From Falsiroseomonas sp051860665 (GTDB lineage: Bacteria; Pseudomonadota; Alphaproteobacteria; Acetobacterales; Acetobacteraceae), in assembly GCF_051860665.1 (NCBI RefSeq), contig NZ_JBHYDM010000014.1, positions 62,001 through 126,000 of the forward strand: a DNA stretch of 64,000 nucleotides, written 5' to 3'. This document shows, one piece after another, positions 35,145 through 42,407 of the stretch. The notes beneath the pieces are model-generated. The model made no database searches, was not told the origin of the DNA, and saw nothing but the letters and a program-made list of their open reading frames with translations. The position numbers and the translations under genes were made by a program. Numbering within the stretch: the first letter of the stretch is position 1; every line of letters begins with the position of its first letter.

Positions 35145-36433
35145 ATGCGCTCTCGCGCCTTCCCGCGGGCGTGGAGCCGCCCAGCGAACGCCGCCGCCGC
35201 GGCGCGCGCAGCGGCGTCTTCGGCGTGCTCGATATCGGCACCACCAAGGTGGTCTGCCTGATCGCGCGCATCGAGGGCGATGGCGAGCCGCGCGTGCTGG
35301 GCTTCGGCTGGCAGCGCGGCCGCGGCGTGAAGGGCGGCTCCATCATCGACCTGGAGGAGGCGGAGCGCGCGGTGCGCGCCGCCGTCGGCCAGGCGGAGGA
35401 GATGGCGGATACGCAGCTGTCCGGCGCCATCGTGAACCTGTCCTGCGGCCAGCCGGATTCGCGCCTGCTGCATGTGCAATGGCCGATCGGCGGCCGCGCG
35501 GTGACGGAGCCCGACCTGCGCGCCATCCTGACGGAAGGCCGCCGCCGCGGCACCGAGGATGGGCGGGAGACGGTGCATGGCTCGCCCGTCTCCTTCACCG
35601 TGGATGCGACGCCCGGCGTCGAGGATCCGCGCGGCATGGTCTGCGACACGCTGGGCGCGCGGGTGCATCTGGTGGACGCCTCGCAGGCCGCGCTGCGCAA
35701 TCTCGGCGCCTGCCTGGCACGCTGCGACCTGGAGGTGGAGGAGCTGGTCTCCTCCCCGCTCGCCGCCGGCCTCGCCACGCTGGTGGAGGATGAGAAGCGC
35801 ATCGGCTGCACCGTCATCGACATGGGCGGCGGCACCACCTCCATCGCCGTCTTCAGCGAGGGGCAGCTGATCCATACCGCGCAGATCCCGGTCGGCGGCT
35901 GGCAGGTGACGAACGACCTGGCGCGCGTGCTGTCCACGCCGATCAACCACGCCGAGCGGCTGAAGACGCTGCATGGCGGGGCGATGGCGGCCGCCGATGA
36001 CGACCGGGAGATGCTGCCCGTGCCGCTCGTGGGCGAGGATGAGGACCACATCGCCCGGGTGCCGCGCGCGATGATCGTCAATATCATCCGTCCGCGACTC
36101 GAGGAGACTTTCGAATTCGTGCGTGAGCGGCTGGAGAATGCGGGCGTGGCGAAGGAGGCCGGCACACGCGTGGTGCTGACCGGCGGCGCCAGCCAGCTGA
36201 TCGGCGCGCGCGAGTTGGCGGCGCGCGTGCTGGACCGCCAGGTGCGGGTCGGTCGCCCGCGCAACGTGCGCGGCCTGCCGGAGACCGCTGGCGGCCCGCC
36301 CTTTGCCACCGCCATCGGGCTGCTCGCCTGGGGCGCAGGCGAGGGCCGGCCGCTGATCGACATTGCCCCAGGCGCTGACCGGCATGGTGGCCGCTTGCGC
36401 CGCTTCATCGAATGGCTGCGGGTGCGGGTCTGA
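35141..36433 (+). CDS. ftsA: Cell division protein FtsA
   Basis: FtsA is the actin-like protein anchoring FtsZ to the membrane. The 430-residue product has the phosphate-1 loop GVLDIGTTKVVCLIA, VKGGSIIDLEEAE, the phosphate-2 loop VIDMGGGTTSIAVF, and RVVLTGGASQLIGARELA. The C-terminal GGRLRRFIEWLRVRV is an amphipathic, basic helix fitting the membrane-targeting sequence. It overlaps ftsQ by 4 nt and is separated from ftsZ by 76 nt, the first real gap of the cluster. Confidence 0.96.
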   Translation: MNALSRLPAGVEPPSERRRRGARSGVFGVLDIGTTKVVCLIARIEGDGEPRVLGFGWQRGRGVKGGSIIDLEEAERAVRAAVGQAEEMADTQLSGAIVNLSCGQPDSRLLHVQWPIGGRAVTEPDLRAILTEGRRRGTEDGRETVHGSPVSFTVDATPGVEDPRGMVCDTLGARVHLVDASQAALRNLGACLARCDLEVEELVSSPLAAGLATLVEDEKRIGCTVIDMGGGTTSIAVFSEGQLIHTAQIPVGGWQVTNDLARVLSTPINHAERLKTLHGGAMAAADDDREMLPVPLVGEDEDHIARVPRAMIVNIIRPRLEETFEFVRERLENAGVAKEAGTRVVLTGGASQLIGARELAARVLDRQVRVGRPRNVRGLPETAGGPPFATAIGLLAWGAGEGRPLIDIAPGADRHGGRLRRFIEWLRVRV

Positions 36434-36509
36434 CGATGCGCCCCGCCTGCTTCCCCCACACCCTCCTTTGGCCTGACGCAAGGCTGAGCTTCCAGGAAAG
36501 GCCCCCAGC

Positions 36510-38027
36510 ATGACCCTCAACCTGACGATCCCGAATCAGCAGCACACGGATTTCAGCCCGCGCATCACCGTGGTCGGCGTCGGCGGCGGCGGCACCAATG
36601 CGGTGAACAACATGGTCACCATGGGCCTCGAAGGCGTCGAGTTCCTGGTCGCCAATACCGATGCGCAGTCGCTGCAGCACAGCAAGGCGGACCGCCGCGT
36701 GCAGCTCGGCTCCTACCTGACGCAGGGCCTCGGCGCCGGCGCCAAGCCCGAGATCGGCCGCGGTGCGGCGGAGGAGGCGGAGACCGAGCTGGCGCGCCAT
36801 CTGGAAGGCAGCCACATGGTCTTCGTCACCGCCGGCATGGGCGGCGGCACCGGTACCGGCGCGGCGCCGGTCATCGCCCGCATGGCGCGCGAGCGCGGCA
36901 TCCTGACGGTCGGCGTGGTGACCAAGCCCTTCGACTTCGAGGGGCCGAAGCGCCGCAAGGCGGCGGATGCCGGCATCGAGGAGCTGCAGCAGTTCGTCGA
37001 CACGCTGATCGTCATCCCGAACCAGAATCTCTTCCGGCTGGCCAATGAGCGCACGACCTTCGCGGAAGCCTTCCGCATGGCCGACAACGTTCTGTACATG
37101 GGCGTGCGCGGCGTGACGGACCTGATGGTCAATCCCGGCCTGGTGAACCTCGACTTCGCCGATATCCGCACCGTGATGGCGGAGATGGGCAAGGCGATGA
37201 TGGGCACCGGCGAGGCCGAGGGCGAGGGCCGCGCGGTGAAGGCCTCCGAGGAAGCCATCAGCAACCCGCTGCTGGAGGACACCTCCATGCACGGCGCGCG
37301 CGGCGTGCTGATCAACATCACCGGCGGCCTCGACATGACGCTGTTCGAGGTGGACGAGGCGGCCAACCGCATCCGCAAGGAAGTGGACGAGGATGCCAAT
37401 GTGATCTTCGGCTCCTCGGTCGACGAGTCCATGAACGGCCGCCTGCGGGTGTCCGTGGTGGCGACCGGCATCGATGCGCGCGAGGCGCGCGAGGCGGAGC
37501 GGCCGAAGCTGGTGGCGGTGGGCGGCGGCGGCATGCTGCAGGCGGTGGCCAGCGCGCCGGTGCCCCAGGCGCATGCCCCGGCGCCGCAGCCGGCGACCGG
37601 CATGCGCGCGCCGGCCGGCTTCACGCCGCGCGTCGCGGCGCAGCCGCAGCCGGCGGCGATGCGCCCGGCGCAGACCTATGCCGCGCCGCAGCCGGCCCAG
37701 CCGGCCCCGGTGCCGATGGCGGCCCCGGTGGTGGAAGCCCCCGTGGCGGAAGCGCCGGTGACCATGGCGCAGGCGGAGCCCGCGCTGCGCGCCTCGGTCG
37801 GCACCCGCCAGCCGGCGCCGATGCCGCCCGCCCAGCCGGGCGGGCTGAACAACCTGTTCCGCCGCGCCACCGGCCTGATGCGGCGGGACCTGCCGGAGGC
37901 GCCGGTGCAGCAGGCGCCGCAGGCGCGGATGGAGCCGGCCGGCGCGCCGCGCCCGGTGGCGGCACCCACGCAGCAGGATGAGATGGGGCTCGATATCCCG
38001 ACCTTCCTGCGGCGCCAGAGCAACTGA
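36510..38027 (+). CDS. ftsZ: Cell division GTPase FtsZ
   Basis: FtsZ polymerises into the division ring. The 505-residue product has VVGVGGGGTNAVNNMV, the tubulin signature GGGTGTGAAP, the T7 synergy loop MVNPGLVNLDFADI, and the C-terminal conserved peptide LDIPTFLRRQSN that binds FtsA and other partners. Between the globular domain (to about residue 320) and this peptide lies an unusually long linker of about 165 residues rich in Ala, Pro and Gln. AGGAAAGG precedes the ATG, and a 76-nt leader separates it from ftsA, so independent expression is possible. Confidence 0.97.
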   Translation: MTLNLTIPNQQHTDFSPRITVVGVGGGGTNAVNNMVTMGLEGVEFLVANTDAQSLQHSKADRRVQLGSYLTQGLGAGAKPEIGRGAAEEAETELARHLEGSHMVFVTAGMGGGTGTGAAPVIARMARERGILTVGVVTKPFDFEGPKRRKAADAGIEELQQFVDTLIVIPNQNLFRLANERTTFAEAFRMADNVLYMGVRGVTDLMVNPGLVNLDFADIRTVMAEMGKAMMGTGEAEGEGRAVKASEEAISNPLLEDTSMHGARGVLINITGGLDMTLFEVDEAANRIRKEVDEDANVIFGSSVDESMNGRLRVSVVATGIDAREAREAERPKLVAVGGGGMLQAVASAPVPQAHAPAPQPATGMRAPAGFTPRVAAQPQPAAMRPAQTYAAPQPAQPAPVPMAAPVVEAPVAEAPVTMAQAEPALRASVGTRQPAPMPPAQPGGLNNLFRRATGLMRRDLPEAPVQQAPQARMEPAGAPRPVAAPTQQDEMGLDIPTFLRRQSN

Positions 38028-38043
38028 GGCAAGGATGGCGAAA

Positions 38044-38069
38044 TGCGGCGAAATTGGGGCCTCGCCGCA
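38044..38069 (+). terminator. Hairpin after ftsZ, possible terminator
   Basis: TGCGGCGA (38044-38051) and TCGCCGCA (38062-38069) form a perfect 8-bp stem with a 10-nt loop, 16 nt after the ftsZ stop. No strong T run follows, so termination is uncertain; it may only protect the 3' end. Confidence 0.4.
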
Positions 38070-38192
38070 ACGCAATAAGTCATTTGAAACAATGGCTTGC
38101 GACGTAATACGGAGAAACAAGGCTTGAATGGCACCTCCCGGCGCCCGGTGGCAGTAACGCACTGGGACGCCGGGTCTGGACGCCCCTCGGTC

Positions 38193-38213
38193 ACCTGCCC
38201 CCTTCGGGCAGGT
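38193..38213 (+). promoter_or_regulatory. 8-bp hairpin in the lpxC leader
   Basis: ACCTGCCC (38193-38200) and GGGCAGGT (38206-38213) pair perfectly around CCTTC, 80 nt before lpxC. The surrounding 266-nt gap also holds a weak promoter-like pair, TTGAAA at 38084 and TAATAC at 38105 (15-nt spacing). Function of the hairpin is unknown. Confidence 0.4.
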
Positions 38214-38293
38214 CCGATTCTGAAGGACACGTCGGGGTGATCGGCCACTTTGTGTGGCCAGGCACCCGGCGGGGTCAGGGGCACAAGACGCGC

Positions 38294-39241
38294 ATGGACG
38301 GTTTCCTCCCGATCGATCTGAGACGGCGCAAGACGCTGAAGACGGCGATCGGCTGCGTCGGCGTCGGCCTGCATAGCGGGCGCCGCGTCTCCCTCACCCT
38401 GCGCCCGGCCACCGCCGGCACCGGCATCCTGTTCCGCCGCAGCGACCTCGGCATCGATATTCCCGCCCGCTTCGACCGCGTGGTCGATACCCGCCTCTGC
38501 ACCGCCCTCGTCGCCGAAGGCGCGCCGCATGCGCGCATCGGCACAGTGGAGCATGTGATGGCGGCGCTGGCTGGCGCCGGGGTGACGGATGCGATCCTGG
38601 AGCTGGACGGCGCGGAAGTGCCGATCCTGGACGGTTCCGCGGCACCCTTCCTGTTCCTGATCGACTGCGCCGGCACCATCAGCCTGGATGCCCCGGCCCC
38701 GGTGATCGAGGTGCTGCGCCCCATCCGCGTCGAGGAGAAGGACGCCTTCGTCGAACTGCAGCCGGCCCATGTGCCGGGCTTCGAGGCGACGATGAGCATC
38801 GACTTCCCCTCCACCGCCATCGGCAGCCAGACGGTGCAGATGCGCCTGACTCCGGCGGCCTTCCGCGCCGGCGTGGCGGATGCCCGCACCTTCACCCTGG
38901 CCGAGGAAATCGCGCGGCTGCGCGCTGCCGGCCTGGCCCAGGGCGGCAGCCTGGAGAATGCCATCGTGGTGGATGGCCCCCTGGTGCTGAACCCGGGCGG
39001 CCTGCGCCGGCCGGATGAATTCGTGCGGCACAAGCTGCTCGACGTGGTGGGGGACCTGGCGCTCGCCGGTGCCGCCCTCTCCGCGCGCTTCGTCGGCCAT
39101 CGCTCCGGCCATGCGCTGAACAACAAGCTGCTGCGGGCGCTGTTCGCCGAGCGCGCCGCCTGGCGCATGGTGGATGGCGAGCTGCCGATGGACGGAGTCG
39201 CGACGCGGCTGCCGGCCGCCGCCGCCCCCGCCATGGCCTGA
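38294..39241 (+). CDS. lpxC: UDP-3-O-acyl-N-acetylglucosamine deacetylase LpxC
   Basis: LpxC is the zinc deacetylase committing to lipid A synthesis. The 315-residue product has GVGLHSGRRVSLTL, the zinc-ligand helix TVEHVMAALAG, LDGSAAPFLFLI, and the second metal site RHKLLDVVGDLAL with catalytic-region HRSGHALNNKLL. The start at 38294 gives MDGFLPIDLRRRKTLK, the normal N-terminus; an in-frame ATG at 38237 lacks family similarity. It lies after ftsZ as in many Gram-negative bacteria but has its own 266-nt leader. Confidence 0.96.
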   Translation: MDGFLPIDLRRRKTLKTAIGCVGVGLHSGRRVSLTLRPATAGTGILFRRSDLGIDIPARFDRVVDTRLCTALVAEGAPHARIGTVEHVMAALAGAGVTDAILELDGAEVPILDGSAAPFLFLIDCAGTISLDAPAPVIEVLRPIRVEEKDAFVELQPAHVPGFEATMSIDFPSTAIGSQTVQMRLTPAAFRAGVADARTFTLAEEIARLRAAGLAQGGSLENAIVVDGPLVLNPGGLRRPDEFVRHKLLDVVGDLALAGAALSARFVGHRSGHALNNKLLRALFAERAAWRMVDGELPMDGVATRLPAAAAPAMA

Positions 39242-39262
39242 AGGCCAGGCTCGCGGCCGCGC

Positions 39263-39286
39263 GCCGCGGTGAAGTGACACCGCGGC
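39263..39286 (+). terminator. GC-rich hairpin after lpxC
   Basis: GCCGCGGTG (39263-39271) and CACCGCGGC (39278-39286) form a 9-bp perfect stem with loop AAGTGA, 21 nt after the lpxC stop. There is no T tract. The outer sequence GCGGCCGC also repeats on both sides. Possible transcript end. Confidence 0.4.
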
Positions 39287-39340
39287 CGCTATGGCATAGG
39301 ACAGCGTGAGACACACGGCGGCGACCCGCGCCTTGCCGTG

Positions 39341-39358
39341 ACCATGCCGCGGCATGGT
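39341..39358. promoter_or_regulatory. Perfect 18-bp palindrome upstream of bamD
   Basis: ACCATGCCGCGGCATGGT is identical to its reverse complement and ends 13 nt before the bamD ATG. TTGCCG at 39334 and TATAGG at 39358 flank it as a poor, 18- to 19-nt-spaced promoter. It could be a protein-binding operator or part of a leader fold near the ribosome-binding site AGGGA. Confidence 0.55.
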
Positions 39359-39371
39359 ATAGGGAAGCCCC

Positions 39372-40232
39372 ATGCCTGACCGGTGCGCGATGCTTCGACG
39401 CCTTCTGCCTCTCCTCCTCATCCTGCCCATGGCCGCCTGCACGGCGTGGGATGGGCGCATGAACTCGCTCGGCGCGCCGCCACCCGGCACGCCCGGCGCC
39501 AGCGGCCAGGACAGCTCCGCCGAGGGTCTCTACGCCCAGGGCATGGAGGCGCTGACCGCCGAGCGATACCAGCGCGCGGTCGAGCTGTTTGACCGGGTGG
39601 AGCGCGAGCACCCCTATTCCGCCTTCGCCACCAACGCCAAGCTGATGTCCGCCTATGGCGAGTATATGCGCAACCGCTATACGGAGGCGCTCGGCGCGCT
39701 GGACCGCTTCATCCAGCTGCATCCGGCGCATCGCGACATCGCCTATGCCTATTACCTGCGGGCGCTGAGCTATTACGAGCAGATCAACGACATCCAGCGC
39801 GACCAGCGCACCACCGAACAGGCCATGGCGGCGCTGCAGGATGTCTCGAACCGCTTCCCCAATACGCCCTATGCGCGCGATGCCCGGCTGAAGATGGACC
39901 TGGCGCGCGACCATCTGGCAGGGCGCGAGATGACCATCGGCCGCTTCTACCAGACGCGCCGCCTGAACACCGCCGCCATCGGCCGCTTCCGCCGCGTGGT
40001 GGATGAATACCAGACCACCAACCATGTGCCGGAGGCGCTGCACCGGCTGACGGAGCTGTACCTCTCCATGGGCCTGGTGGATGAGGCGCGGCGCACCGCC
40101 GCCGTGCTCGGCCACAACTACCCCGGCAGCTCCTGGTACCAGGACAGCTACGCCCTGCTGGTCGATGGCGCCGAGGGCACCGAACCGAACCGCCCCGGCT
40201 TCTTCCGCCGCGTGGTCGGATCCATCTTCTGA
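39372..40232 (+). CDS. bamD: Outer-membrane assembly lipoprotein BamD
   Basis: BamD is the essential lipoprotein of the BAM complex that inserts outer-membrane beta barrels. The 286-residue product has a signal peptide ending in the lipobox LPMAAC (Cys about residue 23), then TPR-like repeats covering about 50-245: AEGLYAQGMEALTAERYQRA, AIGRFRRVVDEYQTT and others, with PNTPYARDARLKMDLARDHLAGREM typical of this family. The ATG at 39372 follows AGGGA at 7 nt. recN begins 22 nt downstream. Confidence 0.94.
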   Translation: MPDRCAMLRRLLPLLLILPMAACTAWDGRMNSLGAPPPGTPGASGQDSSAEGLYAQGMEALTAERYQRAVELFDRVEREHPYSAFATNAKLMSAYGEYMRNRYTEALGALDRFIQLHPAHRDIAYAYYLRALSYYEQINDIQRDQRTTEQAMAALQDVSNRFPNTPYARDARLKMDLARDHLAGREMTIGRFYQTRRLNTAAIGRFRRVVDEYQTTNHVPEALHRLTELYLSMGLVDEARRTAAVLGHNYPGSSWYQDSYALLVDGAEGTEPNRPGFFRRVVGSIF

Positions 40233-40254
40233 CGCCAACCGCGCCCGCCGCGCG

Positions 40255-41934
40255 ATGCTGACCTCGCTCGCCATCCGGGACGTGGTGCTGATCGAGCGCC
40301 TCGATCTTGGCTTCGGCCCGGGGCTGACGGTGCTGACCGGCGAGACCGGGGCGGGCAAATCCATCCTGCTGGACAGCCTCGGCCTCGCGCTCGGCGCGCG
40401 GGCCGAGAGCGGGCTCGTGCGATCCGGCCAGTCCCAGGCCAGCGTCGCCGCGGCCTTTGCGCCCGGTGACCAGCACCCGGCCCGGGCGCTGCTGGTGGAC
40501 CAGGGGATCGAGGCCGAGGACGAGATCGTGCTGCGGCGCATCGTCACCGCCGATGGAAGGTCCCGCGCCTTCGTCAACGACCAGCCGGTGGGACTCGCCT
40601 TGCTGCGCCGCCTGGGCGCGCTGCTGGTCGAGGTGCAGGGCCAGCACGACCAGGTGGGGCTGACCGATTCCACCAACCATGCCGGGCTGCTGGATGCCTC
40701 CGGCGGGCTGGAGAAGCTGCGCGCCAGCACCGCCGTTGCCCACAAGGCCTGGCGCGAGGCGGAACGGGCGCTGGCGGAGGCGCGGGAGCGCATCGCCGCC
40801 GCCCAGCGCGACGAGGAGTTCTTGCGCCACGCCGTGGCCGAGCTTGATTCGCTGGCCCCCGTCGAGGGCGAGGAGGATGACCTCGCCGCCGAGCGCCAGC
40901 GCCTGCAGCAGGGCGAGCGGCGTGGCGAGGCGATTGCCGAGGCCCTGGCCAGCCTGCAGCCGCGCGACCGCCGCAGCGCCAACCCCGCCGCCGCCCTGCG
41001 CAATGCCTCCCGCGCCCTGGAGCGCCTGCCCGCCCCGAATCCCGAGGCCGAGCCGGCGCTGGAGGCGATCGGCCGCGCGCTGGATGCGCTGGGCGAGGCG
41101 GAGACGGCGCTGGAGCGGCTGGTGCAGGAGGTGGCGCCGGATCCACGCCGGCTGGAACAGGTGGAGGAGCGGCTGTTTGCGCTGCGCGCCGCCGCCCGCA
41201 AGCACCTGGTGCCGGTGGTGGAGTTGCCCGCGCTGCTGGCCACGCTGAAGGACCGGCTGGCGGCATTGGATGCCGGCACCGGCCAGGTTGCCGCCGCCGA
41301 GGCGGCCCTGGCCCAGGCCCGCTCCGCCTATCTGGCCGCCAGTGGCCGGCTGACCGAGGCGCGGCGCGATGCGGCGGCGAAGCTGGAGAAGGCGCTGGGG
41401 CGCGAATTGCCGCCGCTGAAGCTGGATCGCGCGCGACTGGTGGTGGATGTGGCGCCGCGGCCGGAGGCGGCCTGGGGGCCGGATGGCGTGGACCGGGTGA
41501 CCTTCCTGGTCTCCACCAACCCCGGCCAGGCGCCCGGCGCGCTGGACAAGGTGGCCTCGGGCGGCGAGCTGTCCCGGCTGATGCTGGCGCTGAAGGTGGT
41601 GCTGGCGCGCGGATCGCCCGTGCCGACGCTGGTCTTCGACGAGGTCGACAGCGGCGTCGGCGGCGCCACGGCGGCGGCGGTGGGCGAAAGGCTGTTGCGG
41701 GTGGCGGAGCGGCTGCAGGTGCTGGTGGTGACTCATTCGCCCCAGGTGGCGGCCCGCGGCAGCCGGCATCTCTCGGTCGCCAAGTCGGTGAAGGCCGGAC
41801 GGGCCGAGACCCGCGTGACACCGCTGGATGCGCCGCAGCGACGGGAGGAGATCGCGCGGATGCTGGCGGGGGAGCATGTGACGGAGGCGGCCCGGATGGC
41901 GGCGGACAGCCTGCTGGCGGGCGGGCTGCTGTGA
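40255..41934 (+). CDS. recN: DNA repair ATPase RecN
   Basis: RecN is an SMC-like ATPase acting early in double-strand break repair. The 559-residue product has Walker A TGETGAGKSILLDSL near the N-terminus, a central coiled coil (about 150-360, Ala/Glu/Arg-rich), the signature ASGGELSRLMLALK and Walker B TLVFDEVDSGVGG. Length is normal. It is part of bamD - recN - GNAT - ligA; its stop overlaps the GTG of the GNAT gene. No LexA-type box is evident upstream, so it may depend on the bamD promoter. Confidence 0.96.
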   Translation: MLTSLAIRDVVLIERLDLGFGPGLTVLTGETGAGKSILLDSLGLALGARAESGLVRSGQSQASVAAAFAPGDQHPARALLVDQGIEAEDEIVLRRIVTADGRSRAFVNDQPVGLALLRRLGALLVEVQGQHDQVGLTDSTNHAGLLDASGGLEKLRASTAVAHKAWREAERALAEARERIAAAQRDEEFLRHAVAELDSLAPVEGEEDDLAAERQRLQQGERRGEAIAEALASLQPRDRRSANPAAALRNASRALERLPAPNPEAEPALEAIGRALDALGEAETALERLVQEVAPDPRRLEQVEERLFALRAAARKHLVPVVELPALLATLKDRLAALDAGTGQVAAAEAALAQARSAYLAASGRLTEARRDAAAKLEKALGRELPPLKLDRARLVVDVAPRPEAAWGPDGVDRVTFLVSTNPGQAPGALDKVASGGELSRLMLALKVVLARGSPVPTLVFDEVDSGVGGATAAAVGERLLRVAERLQVLVVTHSPQVAARGSRHLSVAKSVKAGRAETRVTPLDAPQRREEIARMLAGEHVTEAARMAADSLLAGGLL

Positions 41935-42407
41935 TCCGGGAGGCGGCGCCCGGCGACGCCGGCGCCGTGGCGGGGCTGATCAACGCCATCAACAGCCTGG
42001 ACGGACCCGGCCCTGACCTGCCGATGACGGCGCAGGTCGTGTTGCGCGACCTGATCTGCGACGCGCCCAAGGCTCTGCTGCGCGTGGCGGAACGGGATGG
42101 GCGGGTGGTGGGCTTCGCCACCGCCGGGCTGGTCTATGATGCGGAACGCTGCGGCTGGGCGCTGATGCTGCTGGACCTCTATGTCGATCCCGGGTCCCGC
42201 CGCCGCGGCCTGGCGCGCGGGCTGATGGCGGCACTGGCGGCGGAGGCGCGGCGCCAGGGCGCGCTCTGCCTCTGGTGGGGCGTGGACCAGGGCGATGACG
42301 AGGCCACCCTGTTCTACCGCTCGATCGGCGCGCGCAGCGAAGGACTGTTCAGCGGCGAATTGCTTGAGGGCGCGGCGCTGGCCCGCCTGGCGGATGAGGG
42401 ACCATGA
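41931..42407 (+). CDS. GNAT family N-acetyltransferase
   Basis: A 158-residue single GNAT domain. Residues about 80-105 hold the acetyl-CoA loop (LYVDPGSRRRGLARGLMAAL, pattern RxxGxA), and the C-terminal LFYRSIGARSEG is the usual strand-helix end. Substrate unknown. The GTG start overlaps recN and its stop overlaps ligA (ATGA), placing it between two DNA repair genes, but no link in function is shown. Confidence 0.87.
   Translation: MIREAAPGDAGAVAGLINAINSLDGPGPDLPMTAQVVLRDLICDAPKALLRVAERDGRVVGFATAGLVYDAERCGWALMLLDLYVDPGSRRRGLARGLMAALAAEARRQGALCLWWGVDQGDDEATLFYRSIGARSEGLFSGELLEGAALARLADEGP

Noticed and set aside
38044..38069. Strong intrinsic terminator separating ftsZ from lpxC
   Set aside because: The stem is real but no T run follows, so it is listed only as a possible terminator.
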